A DNA stretch of 63,524 nt from Pseudomonadota bacterium (lineage in GTDB: Bacteria > Pseudomonadota > Gammaproteobacteria > Xanthomonadales > Xanthomonadaceae), in NCBI GenBank assembly GCA_018241125.1, contig JAFEEL010000053.1:1-63524 (forward strand). The letters are read 5' to 3'. Positions 24,194-34,421 of this stretch are shown in pieces. Both the position numbers and the translations under genes were made by a program. Below the pieces are notes generated by a model. The model had not been told where the DNA came from. It worked only from the letters and a program-made list of their open reading frames with translations, and did not search any database. Position 1 is the first letter of the stretch; every line of letters begins with the position of its first letter.

Positions 24194-25594
24194 TCAGCGC
24201 TCACGTTTTTTCGCAGTGCGGATCATGTGCTGGCGGTCGCGCTGCTGGCGCGGGGTGAGGGTGTTCTTCTTGTCCTCGTAGGGGTTCTGGCCTTCGCGGA
24301 ACTCGAAACGCACCGGCGTGCCGACCAGCTTGAAGCGCTTGCGGAAGAAGTTCTCAAGGTAGCGGATGTAGGTGGCCGGCACCGCCTTCAGGCGATTGCC
24401 GTGGATGACGAACATCGGCGGGTTCTCGCCGCCCGGATGCCCGTAGCGCATCTTCGCCGCGCGCCCGCGCACCGCCGGTGGCGGGAACTCGGCGACCGCG
24501 ATCTCGATGGCCTTGTTCACCTCGGAGGTGCTGAACTTGCGCATCGCCGAAGCCTGCGCGCGATGGACCGCCTTGAACATCTCGCGCAGGCCCGAGCCGT
24601 GCTTGGCCGACACGCGCACGCGCTCGGCCCACTCCACGAAACCGAGCTTGCGCCCGAGCATGCCCTCGCACTGTTCGCGCTGGTAGGTGCTCAGCCCGTC
24701 CCACTTGTTGACGACCAGCACGAAGGCGCGCCCGGAATCGAGCACGTGGCCGAGCACGGTGGGGTCCTGCTCGGTCACGCCTTCGCTGGCGTCGAGCATC
24801 AACAGCACCACTTGCGCCGCATCGATGGATTGCAGGGTCTTGATGACGCTGAACTTCTCGATCGCGTCCTCGACCTTGCCGCGGCGGCGGATGCCGGCGG
24901 TGTCGATGAGCTGGTATTTGCGGCCGTCGCGCTCCAGATCGATGCTGATCGAATCGCGGGTGGTGCCGGGCACTTCCGAGGCGATCACGCGCTCCTCGCC
25001 GAGCAGGCGATTGACCAGCGTGGACTTGCCGACGTTGGGGCGGCCGACGATGGCCAGCCGCAGGCGTTCGGGATCGACCGGCGCCTCGCTCACCGTCTCG
25101 GCGGGCAACAGCTTGCTGACGGCCGCCAGCAACTCGGGGATGCCGCGCTGGTGCGCCGAAGACACCGCCAGCGGCGCGGCGATGCCGAAACGCGCGAACT
25201 CCGCGAGCGCCGCCTGCGCGTCAAGGCCATCGGTCTTGTTGACCGCCAGCAGCACCGGTTTGGCCGACTTGCGCAGCCACGCCAGAATGGTTTCGTCCAG
25301 CGCCGACGCGCCCTCACGTCCATCGACCACGAACACCACCACGTCGGCCTCGTCCACGCCGGCACGCGCCTGCTGCGCGGTCATTCCTGCCAGCCCGGCT
25401 TCCTCGCCCGACAAACCGCCGGTATCCACCAGCGCGAACGGGCGGCCTTCCAGCAAGCGGCACACCCCGTACTGGCGGTCGCGGGTCACCCCCGGCTCAT
25501 CGTGCACCAGCGCATCGCGGGTGCGCGTGAGCGCGTTGAACAAGGTGGACTTGCCGACGTTGGGTCGGCCGACGAGGGCAACGAGTGGGAGCAT
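24194..25594 (-). CDS. der: Ribosome-associated GTPase Der (EngA)
   Basis: Essential GTPase for 50S subunit maturation. 466 residues with two tandem GTPase domains, each with its P-loop [10 protein letters not shown] (near residues 8 and 186), DTGG or DTAG G3 motif and NKTD/NKWD G4 motif, then a C-terminal KH-like domain ending in a basic tail ([16 protein letters not shown]). The start is supported by [17 protein letters not shown] cluster of palindromic repeats separates it from bamB upstream; bamB and der are neighbours in many gammaproteobacteria. Confidence 0.98.
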   Translation of the reverse strand: MLPLVALVGRPNVGKSTLFNALTRTRDALVHDEPGVTRDRQYGVCRLLEGRPFALVDTGGLSGEEAGLAGMTAQQARAGVDEADVVVFVVDGREGASALDETILAWLRKSAKPVLLAVNKTDGLDAQAALAEFARFGIAAPLAVSSAHQRGIPELLAAVSKLLPAETVSEAPVDPERLRLAIVGRPNVGKSTLVNRLLGEERVIASEVPGTTRDSISIDLERDGRKYQLIDTAGIRRRGKVEDAIEKFSVIKTLQSIDAAQVVLLMLDASEGVTEQDPTVLGHVLDSGRAFVLVVNKWDGLSTYQREQCEGMLGRKLGFVEWAERVRVSAKHGSGLREMFKAVHRAQASAMRKFSTSEVNKAIEIAVAEFPPPAVRGRAAKMRYGHPGGENPPMFVIHGNRLKAVPATYIRYLENFFRKRFKLVGTPVRFEFREGQNPYEDKKNTLTPRQQRDRQHMIRTAKKRER

Positions 25595-25660
25595 GGGATG
25601 AAATTTGATCGGATTTAACGGCGCGAAACCAAAACATCAAGCGTTTGAAACGGATAGCGC

Positions 25661-25893
25661 GTAGGCTGGGTTGCAAACCCAGCGCGTTGCTTTTGGAATG
25701 CTGGGATTTCATCCCAGCCTACCCGCTTCTGGTGGCGCACAGCCAACCCCGTAGGCTGGGTTGCAAACCCAGCGCATCGCCTTTTGGGAATGCTGGAATT
25801 TCATCCCAGTCAACCCGCTGCAGCGGGATTTCATCCCAGCCTTCCCGCGATTGGAGCCCCGTAGGGTGGGTTGCAAACCCAGCCCATTGGCGC
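25661..25893. repeat. REP-like palindromic repeats between bamB and der
   Basis: GTAGGSTGGGTTGCAAACCC recurs at 25661, 25750 and 25859; its core GCTGGGTTGCAAACCCAGC is a near-perfect palindrome. The first two copies are followed by a second palindrome built on CTGGRATTTCATCCCAG, and a further half copy lies at about 25827. The pair forms a compound unit of about 65 bp. These fill the whole gap; no gene is seen. Repeats of this kind often act as transcript stabilisers or gyrase sites and are spread by REP-associated transposases, none of which is in the window. Confidence 0.9.
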
Positions 25894-25901
25894 GCAACCG
25901 C

Positions 25902-27134
25902 CTACTTGGCGATCTTGAACGCCGCCAGCTTGCCGCCGGCGGTCATCGCCACCAGGATGCCGTCGGCGGACACCTGCGGGGTGCCGCGGATGGCATCCTT
26001 GTTGCCGCCAATGCGCTCGCGGGCGACGATCGCGCCGGTGTCGGGCGCCAGCCAGTGCAGGTAGCCCTGCAAGTCGCCGACGACCACGTAGCCGTCCTGC
26101 ACCGCCGGGGTGCTCAGCCAGCGCCACGCGAGTTTATCCTGCTTCCACAGGCCGGTGCCGGTGGCGCGATCCAGCGCCCACACCGTACCGGAAGCGTCGC
26201 TGACGAATACCGAACCGGCGCTGCGCGCCAGACCGCCGTATGCGACCAGCGAGTGCGTCCAGCCCGGCTGCCCGGTTTCCGGGTTGTAGGCCCCGACCTT
26301 GCCCTTGTAGCTGGCGGCGAACACGGCGTCCGGATCGACCACGATATGGCCGTCGATATCGGCTAGGCGGTCGATGTCGCTGCGGCCTTCCGGCTGCGCG
26401 ACGACCTGCTCCCACGCCTTCACGCCATCGGCGGCGCGCAGCGCCACCAGCGTGCCGTCGGCGTAACCCAGGTACACCAGACCGTTCGGGCCCAGCACCG
26501 GCGCGGCGTTGCCGCGCAGGATCAGCGACGGCATATTGCGCTCGTAGGCCCAGCGCTTTTGCCCGTCAGCCAGAGCGAACGCGGCCACGTGACCATCGCC
26601 GCTGCGCACGATCACCTCGTCGCCGGCAATCAACGGCGCGGAGATGACTTCGGAGCTGACGTTGGCGTGCCAGCGCTCGGCGCCGGTATCGGCCGCGTAG
26701 GCGAGCACGTCGCCATTGACCGAGCCAGCCACGACCACGCCGGCGCCGGCGGCCGGGCCACCGGTGAAGCGGTACTTGGAATGGGTCTTCCACACTTCCC
26801 GACCGCTGCCCAGATCCAGCGCAAGGATATTCGGCCCGTACGGCTCGACCGCGTAAACCCGGTTGCCATCGATGGCCGGATGGTCGCGCAGGCCGAGCAG
26901 GCGCTCGCCCTTGCCGACCGAGCGCGTCCAGAGCTTCTGCACGCGGATGCTGGGGGTGATCGCGGTGAGCGGGGTCGGCTGATGCGCGTTGTCGCCGCCG
27001 CCGACCTTGTTCACCCAGCCCTTGATGGTGGTGCAGCCGACCAGGGTGGCGAAGGCAGTGGCGATCAGCGCGCCACGCAGCAGGTGCCGGGAAAGCGGGC
27101 GTGAGCGGCGCAGCGTGATTTCGGGCGGGGTCAT
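25902..27134 (-). CDS. bamB: Outer-membrane assembly lipoprotein BamB
   Basis: Part of the Bam complex that folds beta-barrel proteins into the outer membrane. 410 residues. The lipoprotein signal ends in LVGC, with the lipid-carrying Cys near residue 34. The rest is an eight-bladed PQQ-like propeller with repeated AxDxxTGxxxW-type motifs (e.g. AYAADTGAERWHA, ALDRATGTGLWKQ). The start overlaps the stop of the YfgM-like gene by four bases, and der follows beyond the repeats: the usual yfgM–bamB–der order. Confidence 0.96.
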   Translation of the reverse strand: MTPPEITLRRSRPLSRHLLRGALIATAFATLVGCTTIKGWVNKVGGGDNAHQPTPLTAITPSIRVQKLWTRSVGKGERLLGLRDHPAIDGNRVYAVEPYGPNILALDLGSGREVWKTHSKYRFTGGPAAGAGVVVAGSVNGDVLAYAADTGAERWHANVSSEVISAPLIAGDEVIVRSGDGHVAAFALADGQKRWAYERNMPSLILRGNAAPVLGPNGLVYLGYADGTLVALRAADGVKAWEQVVAQPEGRSDIDRLADIDGHIVVDPDAVFAASYKGKVGAYNPETGQPGWTHSLVAYGGLARSAGSVFVSDASGTVWALDRATGTGLWKQDKLAWRWLSTPAVQDGYVVVGDLQGYLHWLAPDTGAIVARERIGGNKDAIRGTPQVSADGILVAMTAGGKLAAFKIAK

Positions 27135-27793
27135 GCTTTCTTGTCCTCGGGTTTGGGCACGACACCGCCCACTTCGGTGAGTTTCATTGCCAGCAGACCG
27201 CGACCGGGCGCGTCTTCCGGCAGGTTCGCCAATGCACGCGCATAGGCATCACGGGCTTGATCGAGGTGGCCCAGAGCGCGCTGCGCATCGCCGCGCACCT
27301 CGTCGCTCACGGCAGCGTAGGCCGGGTCGGTGACCGAATCGACGCGCTTGAGCGCGTCGCCCGGCCGGTTCAGGATCAGCAAGACGCGCGCGGCACGCAG
27401 CTGCACCAACTCGCCCAGCGCCGGATCGGCCACCTTGCCGATGCCATCGAGTGTGGCCAGAGCCGCCTTGGCATCATTGCCGTCCACCTGATGGGCAGCC
27501 ATGCGCAACGCCGCAAGCACGGCGTAGGTGGTTTTGGCACCGTCGCTGCGCACCTGTTGCAGATCGGTCGCGATGGTCTTGGCGTTGGCGCCGTCGTCCA
27601 GCGCCGAGGCGAACGTCCCGTAGGTCTGCGCGACGGCCTGCGCGTGCCGATCCTGATTTTGCTGCCACAGCTTCCAGCCATAGATCAACGCCAAGCCGAT
27701 GGCGATGCCGCCGATCATCGAGGCGCCGTTGGCGCGCAACCACTTTCGCAGCTGTTCGCCCTGTTCGTATTCTTCCTGGTCGTCAACGGCCAT
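27131..27793 (-). CDS. YfgM-like TPR membrane protein
   Basis: 220 residues. A short cytoplasmic N-terminus (DDQEEYEQGEQLRKWLRANG), one transmembrane helix (about residues 25–42, MIGGIAIGLALIYGWKLW) and a periplasmic part with tetratricopeptide-like helices match the YfgM/UPF0070 family. In E. coli YfgM is an ancillary SecYEG/PpiD-associated chaperone. The ATGA overlap with bamB supports cotranslation. No contradictory feature is seen. Confidence 0.92.
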   Translation of the reverse strand: MAVDDQEEYEQGEQLRKWLRANGASMIGGIAIGLALIYGWKLWQQNQDRHAQAVAQTYGTFASALDDGANAKTIATDLQQVRSDGAKTTYAVLAALRMAAHQVDGNDAKAALATLDGIGKVADPALGELVQLRAARVLLILNRPGDALKRVDSVTDPAYAAVSDEVRGDAQRALGHLDQARDAYARALANLPEDAPGRGLLAMKLTEVGGVVPKPEDKKA

Positions 27794-27946
27794 GCTTCAT
27801 TCGCTGCCTGCGCACGCGGCGCATTGGTTTTGGATATCGGGGGGGCGCACATGGGCGCCCGTGGGTTTGCATCCGTCGAGCCGGTGCGCCGTCTGGCCGC
27901 GGGAGGATAGCGTAAAGCGCGCCCGGATGATCGCTGCTACCGCGAT

Positions 27947-28724
27947 TCAGTCATGACCGGGTGTGTATTGCGGAAAGTCGGTCGACAGCCTCGTACGGTA
28001 GGCGCTGGCGGCGTTGGCGTCTCCGAGCTTGTCTTCGGCGCGTGCGCCCAGGTCCAGCACCAGCGGCGCCGAGCGCCCGGTGGCCAGGAAGCGTTCGACG
28101 AAGCCGCGGGTGCCCATGTAGTCGTGGCGCTGGTAGGAAATCGTCACCATCAGCTGCAGCGCTTCGGCATTGGTCGGGTCGGTGGCAAGGATTTGCCGCA
28201 CCCAGCCTTCCGCGACTTCGGGCTGGTTGGCCTTGAGCGCGCACACCGCGGCATTGCCCATCGCCGCTTGCGGCGTCTTGTAGAACGGATCGGCCAGCGC
28301 CTTGCGGAACTGCGCATCGGCCTGCTGCATGTGGCCGGAGCGACACAACCATGCGCCGTAGTTGTTGAGCATGTCACCCTTGTTCGGCGCCAGCTTGACT
28401 GCCTTGGCGTAGTTGGCCTCGGCCAGTTCGGGGCGGTTGATCTGTTCGTACAGCAAGCCCAGCACGGTGTAGGCGTCGGGCGAAGACGGATCGGCCTTGG
28501 TCGCCTTCTTCAAGGAGTCCAGCGCCAGATCGTATTTGCCCATCTTGATGTATTCCTGCGCCAAAGCCACCTCATTGTCGGAGATCGCCTTGGGGGTGCT
28601 CGAATCCGACTTGAACTTCGGCACATCCTGCTGCGTGCTGTAGAAGTACGGGCTCTGGTTGCGCAAGTTGTGGCAGCCGGCAAGCAGCGCCAGCGCGAAA
28701 ACGGTGGCGGTGGTCAAGCTCGCG

Positions 28725-28738
<14 letters not shown>
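27947..28738 (-). CDS. pilW: Type IV pilus biogenesis lipoprotein PilW/PilF
   Basis: Outer-membrane pilotin that helps the PilQ secretin assemble and stabilises type IV pili. About 263 residues from the ATG at 28738. A lipoprotein signal ends in LLAGC; several TPR repeats follow ([58 protein letters not shown]). The start lies inside the 3' end of rlmN (14-nt overlap), the common rlmN–pilW arrangement. pilZ elsewhere in the window fits a type IV pilus in this organism. Confidence 0.95.
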
Positions 28739-29948
<1,210 letters not shown>

Positions 29949-30092
29949 GCTATCGATTCTCCATCATTCGCCGGCCCGGATGGCCGGTTCGCCGAATCGA
30001 CTCGGCGAAACCGAGTCCGGACAGGTGCCGGGCTCGGTTCGCGAATGTCGGGCAGGATGCCCGATCATTCGCACGCTTCAATCAAAAAAAGG

Positions 30093-30518
30093 TCAACGCG
30101 GGCACAATTCGGTGGAGCTGAAGAAATACGCGCACTCGATCGCGGCGTTCTCGGCCGAGTCCGAGCCATGCACCGCATTGGCGTCGATGGACTGCGCGAA
30201 GTCGGCGCGGATGGTACCCGGCGCGGCGTCCTTCGGATTGGTCGCGCCCATCAACTCGCGATTTTTCAGCACCGCGTTGTCGCCTTCCAGCACCTGGATC
30301 ATCACCGGGCCGGAGGTCATGAACTCCACCAGCGCCGGGAAAAACCCGCGCTCGCGGTGCACCGCGTAGAAGCCCTCGGCCTCGGAGCGGGACAGGTGCT
30401 TCATCTTCGCGGCCACCACGTGCAGGCCGTTGGTCTCGAATCGGGAATAGATCTTGCCGATCACGTTCTTGGCGACCGCATCGGGCTTGATGATCGACAA
30501 CGTGCGCTCCAGCGCCAT
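30093..30518 (-). CDS. ndk: Nucleoside diphosphate kinase
   Basis: Balances NTP/dNTP pools by phosphate transfer through a histidine. 141 residues, normal length. [17 protein letters not shown] opens the protein and the catalytic histidine is in [12 protein letters not shown]. It lies upstream of rlmN on the same strand, a usual order in gammaproteobacteria. Confidence 0.97.
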   Translation of the reverse strand: MALERTLSIIKPDAVAKNVIGKIYSRFETNGLHVVAAKMKHLSRSEAEGFYAVHRERGFFPALVEFMTSGPVMIQVLEGDNAVLKNRELMGATNPKDAAPGTIRADFAQSIDANAVHGSDSAENAAIECAYFFSSTELCPR

Positions 30519-30670
30519 GCCATGCTCCAGTTCAGTTAAGAAAACAAGGGGTTGAGAAAAACTCCTTGGACGCGGAATGGATCAGACGGCACCCGCATCC
30601 AGCCGCGAAGAATAGCATGCCGACCGCTGCGGCACGGCGCTGCGCTGCTCATCGGGACAGCGAGCCAGAC

Positions 30671-30785
30671 CCCGTTCGTGGGCAGGCGCGGATCGCGGCC
30701 CAAGACCGAGGCAGCACACAGCCCGTTCGTGGGCAGGCGCGGAGCGAGGGCGCAGCCCGAGGCCGCGATCGAACCACCGGCCACA
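30671..30785. repeat. Two direct repeats and a dispersed GATCGAACCA element
   Basis: The ndk–regulator gap (30519–30853) holds no gene. CCCGTTCGTGGGCAGGCGCG occurs at 30671 and 30722 (51 bp apart). Right after, at 30758–30780, lies a copy of GAGGCCGCGATCGAACCA, which recurs twice near 56.5–56.7 kb. The end of the gap carries the promoter and operator of the TetR gene. Confidence 0.75.
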
Positions 30786-30820
30786 CGACGTACTTGACGA
30801 CGACCCCGCAACGTCGCACC

Positions 30821-30840
30821 ATTGAAACGTTCGTTTCAAT
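30821..30840. promoter_or_regulatory. Palindromic operator of the TetR-type regulator
   Basis: ATTGAAACGTTCGTTTCAAT has 9-bp arms around a TT centre and ends 13 bp before the GTG start of the regulator. A possible −35 box TTGACG lies at 30794–30799, which would put the −10 region at the left edge of the palindrome. The GAAAC–N4–GTTTC core agrees with the published PsrA-type motif (GAAAC, short spacer, GTTTC). Autorepression by the adjacent gene is the simplest reading. Confidence 0.75.
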
Positions 30841-30853
30841 CGGATGTTGGCTC

Positions 30854-31477
30854 GTGACGGCGACCGCGCACTTCTCGACCAAGGAACGCATCCTCGGCGC
30901 GGCCGAGGATCTGTTCGCGCAATACGGCTTCGCCGGCACCTCGCTGCGCCAGGTCACCACCCACGCCGACGTCAACCTCGCTGCGGTCAACTACCACTTC
31001 GGTTCCAAGGAAAACCTCGTCGCCGAGGTGTTCCGCCGCCGGCTGGACGAGCTCAGCGAGCAACGCCTGACCGCCCTGCGCGCGGCCGTGGCGCAGCGCC
31101 CGGGCGAGTTGGAGCCGATCCTGACCGCATTCATCGAACCGGCGCTGGCACTGACCCTGGATCGTCAGGGCGGATCGGCCTTCGTGCGCGTGCTGGCGCG
31201 CGCCTACGCCGAGAAGAACGAGCGCCTGCGCAAGTTCGTGGCCGACAACTACGGCCACGTCATGCGCGAGTTTTCCAAGGCCATCGCCGCCTGCCTGCCC
31301 GGCGTGGGCAAGGAAGAACTGCACCGGCGGCTGGACTTCATCGCCGGCGCGCTGACCTACGCGATGGCCGACTTCGGCCTGATCCGCCACCACGGCAGCA
31401 CCTCGGAGAAGGCGCATTGCCAGAAGACCGCGGCGGCGCTGATCCGGTTTTCGGTCGCGGGGCTGCAAAGTGCGTAA
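30854..31477 (+). CDS. TetR-family regulator, PsrA-like
   Basis: About 207 residues from the GTG at 30854. The TetR DNA-binding domain is at the N-terminus: STKERILGAAEDLFAQYGF then TSLRQVTTHADVNLAAVNYH, ending in FGSKENLVAEVF. The VNLAAVNYHFGSK segment and overall length resemble PsrA and related fatty-acid-responsive repressors. The C-terminal ligand domain is less conserved. It lies upstream of the beta-oxidation genes on the same strand and directly after the palindrome at 30821, so control of fatty-acid degradation in response to acyl-CoA or fatty acid is likely but not proven. The frame continues upstream of the GTG only through repeat sequence. Confidence 0.85.
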   Translation: MTATAHFSTKERILGAAEDLFAQYGFAGTSLRQVTTHADVNLAAVNYHFGSKENLVAEVFRRRLDELSEQRLTALRAAVAQRPGELEPILTAFIEPALALTLDRQGGSAFVRVLARAYAEKNERLRKFVADNYGHVMREFSKAIAACLPGVGKEELHRRLDFIAGALTYAMADFGLIRHHGSTSEKAHCQKTAAALIRFSVAGLQSA

Positions 31478-31570
31478 GTCGTCTGGCTATCGCGGTGGGG
31501 ATGAATCAAAGCAATCGGGCCTGGAAGGCCCTCCCACGAAATCGACAGCGGCTTTTGTGGGACGGGCATT

Positions 31571-31630
31571 TGTAGGAGCGGTTTCTGTGGGAGCGGCTTC
31601 TGTGGGAGCGGCTTCTGTGGGAGCGGCTTG
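31571..31630. repeat. 15-bp tandem repeat, four copies
   Basis: TGTGGGAGCGGCTTC occurs at 31571, 31586, 31601 and 31616 (the first copy with two changes, the last ending in G). It belongs to the GTGGGAGCGGCTT family of dispersed repeats in xanthomonads and pseudomonads. A related GGGAGGGCCTTCCAGGCCC palindrome lies nearby at about 31517–31536 in inverse. The gap 31478–31771 contains no gene. Confidence 0.9.
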
Positions 31631-31771
31631 ACCAGCCTGCGGCTGTTGAAAGCCAGCCGCGACAGGCACCAGCGATCAGCCTGACGTTCCATCAGGTCAA
31701 GGCCATCCATCGACCGGGTCGAGACCAGAGTTCACAGATTTTATTCATTGAAAATCAGACAGGTGGACATC

Positions 31772-34144
31772 ATGTCAAACAAACTACTTGTACGCCGTGC
31801 CGCGGTTCTCGGGGCCGGTGTCATGGGCGCACAGATCGCCGGGCACCTCGCCAATGCGGGTGTTGACGTAATCCTCTTTGATCTTGCGGCCAAATCCGGC
31901 GATCCCAACGGTATCGTCGGCAAATCCATCGCCAACCTTGGCAAACTCTCGCCGGCCCCGCTGGCCACCAAGGATCGTGCCGGCGTCATCGTCCCGGCCA
32001 ACTACGACCAGCACCTGCCGCAGCTTGCAGGCTGCGACCTGATCGTCGAGGCCATCGCCGAGCGGCTGGACTGGAAGAAGGACCTGTACGCCAAGGTCGC
32101 CCCGCACGTGGCCGCGCACGCGATCCTCGCATCGAACACTTCCGGCTTATCAATCAATAGCTTGGCAGATGTTCTTGATGAATCACTGCATGAGCGCTTC
32201 TGTGGGCTGCACTTCTTCAACCCGCCGCGGTACATGCATCTGGCCGAGTTGATCCCATGTGCGAAGACTTCGCCACAGGTTCTTGATAACCTTGAAACTT
32301 TCCTGACGACGACGCTGGGCAAGGGGGTCGTGCGCGCCAAGGACACCCCCAACTTCATCGGCAATCGTATCGGTGTGTTCTCGATGCTGGCCACCATCCA
32401 CCACACGCAGGCGTTCGGGTTGGGCTTCGACACCGTGGATGCCCTCACCGGCCCGGCGATCGGGCGTCCGAAGTCGGCCACCTACCGCACCGCCGACGTG
32501 GTCGGGCTGGACACGATGGTGCACGTCATCGGCACCATGGCCGATACCTTGGCCGACGATCCGTGGCATCCATACTTTGCCGCTCCGCCGGTGCTCAAGG
32601 CGCTGGTGGCGCAGGGCGCGCTGGGGCAAAAGACCGGTGCCGGGTTCTTCCGCAAACTCGGGAAAGACATCCAAGCCCTTGATGTGGCAAGCAAAGACTA
32701 TCGCCTGAGCGACAGCACGCTGGCCCCGGAAGTCGCCGAAATCCTGAAAATCAAGCACCCGGCCGAGAAGTTCGCCGCCCTGCGCGCCAGCAGCCAGCCG
32801 CAGGCGCAGTTCCTGTGGGCGCTGTTCCGCGACCTGTTCCATTACAGCGCCTACCACTTGGCCAGCATCGCCGACACCGCCCGCGACGTGGACTTCGCCA
32901 TCCGCTGGGGCTACGGCTGGAAGCTGGGCCCGTTCGAGACTTGGCAAGCCGCCGGTTGGCAGCAGGTTGCCGGCTGGATCGCCGAAGATATTGCCGCCGG
33001 CAAGGCGATGGCGGACGCCCCCCTGCCCGCGTGGGTGACCGACGGGCGCAGCGGCGTACACGGCAAGGCTGGCAGCTTCAGCCCGGCGAAGAATGCCGAA
33101 CTGCCGCGCTCCGCCCTGCCCGTGTATGCGCGCCAGCGCTTCCCGGAACCGATCCTTGGCGAGCGTTTCGATCCCGGTCAGACGGTGTTCGAGACCGACG
33201 CGGTGCGGATGTGGCACGACGGTGACGGCATCGCGGTGATCGGCTTCAAGACCAAGATGCATACCGTCAGCGACGGAGTGATCGCCGGCCTGCAAAAGGC
33301 CGTGGGCATCGCCGAGCAGGACTTCACCGGGTTGGTGCTGTGGCAGGACAGCGAGCCGTTCTCGGCCGGCGCCGACCTCAAGGGCGCGATGGCGCAGTTG
33401 CAGGGCGGCAAAGTCGGCGATTTTTCCGCGATGATCGCCAACTTCCAGGCCACATCCATGCGCATGAAGCACGCGCAGGTGCCGGTGGTGGCGGCGGTGC
33501 GCGGCATGGCGCTGGGCGGTGGTTGCGAGTTCCAGATGCACAGCAGTCGCACGGTGGCGGCGCTGGAAAGCTACATCGGGCTGGTCGAAGCGGGCGTGGG
33601 CCTGCTGCCCGGCGGCGGCGGCCTGAAGGAGATCGCCACCCGCGCGGGGTTGGCCGCCGGCCCGAACGGCGACGTGTTCGCCAAGCTCAAGCCGTATTTT
33701 GAAACCGTGGCGATGGCCAAGGTGTCCAGTTCGGCGCTGGAAGCCAGGGAAATGGGCCTGCTACGCCCCGACGACGTGATCGTCTTCCACGCCCACGAAC
33801 TGCTGCACGTGGCCAAGGCGCAGGTGCGTGCGCTGGCTGAATCCGGTTACCGCCCGCCGATTCCGGCGCGGAACATCCCGGTCGCCGGCGATGTCGGAAT
33901 CGCCACCTTCAAGATGCTGCTGGTGAACATGCTCGAAGGCCGCTTCGTCTCCCCGCACGATTTCGAAGTCGCCACCCGCATCGCCACCGTGCTGTGCGGC
34001 GGCGCAGTGGATCGCGGCGCGCTGGTGGACGAAGACTGGCTGCTGCGGCTGGAGCGCGAGCATTTCGTGGCGCTGGCGCAGATGCCCAAGACCCAGGAGC
34101 GGATCGTGCATACGTTGACGACCGGGAAGCCGTTGCGGAACTGA
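31772..34144 (+). CDS. 3-hydroxyacyl-CoA dehydrogenase/enoyl-CoA hydratase (FadN-type order)
   Basis: Bifunctional beta-oxidation enzyme: hydrates trans-2-enoyl-CoA and oxidises the 3-hydroxyacyl-CoA. About 790 residues. The dehydrogenase domain is N-terminal with NAD-binding GAGVMGAQIAGHLANAG and ASNTSGLSI, followed by its C-terminal helices; the crotonase domain is C-terminal (residues ~480–720) with FSAGADLKG and MALGGGCEFQMHS. This is the order of Bacillus FadN rather than E. coli FadB, in which the hydratase comes first. The ATG at 31772 has AGGTGG six bases upstream. The thiolase gene follows after a 277-bp repeat-rich gap; the PsrA-like gene precedes it. Confidence 0.94.
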   Translation: MSNKLLVRRAAVLGAGVMGAQIAGHLANAGVDVILFDLAAKSGDPNGIVGKSIANLGKLSPAPLATKDRAGVIVPANYDQHLPQLAGCDLIVEAIAERLDWKKDLYAKVAPHVAAHAILASNTSGLSINSLADVLDESLHERFCGLHFFNPPRYMHLAELIPCAKTSPQVLDNLETFLTTTLGKGVVRAKDTPNFIGNRIGVFSMLATIHHTQAFGLGFDTVDALTGPAIGRPKSATYRTADVVGLDTMVHVIGTMADTLADDPWHPYFAAPPVLKALVAQGALGQKTGAGFFRKLGKDIQALDVASKDYRLSDSTLAPEVAEILKIKHPAEKFAALRASSQPQAQFLWALFRDLFHYSAYHLASIADTARDVDFAIRWGYGWKLGPFETWQAAGWQQVAGWIAEDIAAGKAMADAPLPAWVTDGRSGVHGKAGSFSPAKNAELPRSALPVYARQRFPEPILGERFDPGQTVFETDAVRMWHDGDGIAVIGFKTKMHTVSDGVIAGLQKAVGIAEQDFTGLVLWQDSEPFSAGADLKGAMAQLQGGKVGDFSAMIANFQATSMRMKHAQVPVVAAVRGMALGGGCEFQMHSSRTVAALESYIGLVEAGVGLLPGGGGLKEIATRAGLAAGPNGDVFAKLKPYFETVAMAKVSSSALEAREMGLLRPDDVIVFHAHELLHVAKAQVRALAESGYRPPIPARNIPVAGDVGIATFKMLLVNMLEGRFVSPHDFEVATRIATVLCGGAVDRGALVDEDWLLRLEREHFVALAQMPKTQERIVHTLTTGKPLRN

Positions 34145-34390
34145 GGAGCCGGGACTCGGCACTCGGGACTCGGGAACAGGCTGACAAGCCAAGTTGTTGC
34201 TGCAATTCGCCGATCATCGAACCCATGCGCCGTCGCACCCGCCTTGTCGCATCCAACCAAGCCGCCACTGCACCGTCCAATCTTTTTTCTGAAATCTTGC
34301 TTTGCTGGATGATCCGGGGCACCGGCATCGGCCAACCGCGACGCGCGATCTTTGCGGGTCCCGAGTCCCGAGTCCCGAGTCCCGCCTCGC
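34145..34390. repeat. GACTCGG repeats flanking the FadN–thiolase gap
   Basis: GGGACTCGGCACTCGGGACTCGGGA lies at 34150–34174 and its inverse, CCCGAGTCCCGAGTCCCGAGTCCC, at about 34361–34384. The two clusters face each other across ~190 bp, as they do between guaB and guaA, and could form a long stem in RNA. The middle of the gap has lower GC and no convincing gene. Confidence 0.8.
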
Positions 34391-34421
34391 GCATTCCGAT
34401 CCCCGCTACCGGAGAAACCCC

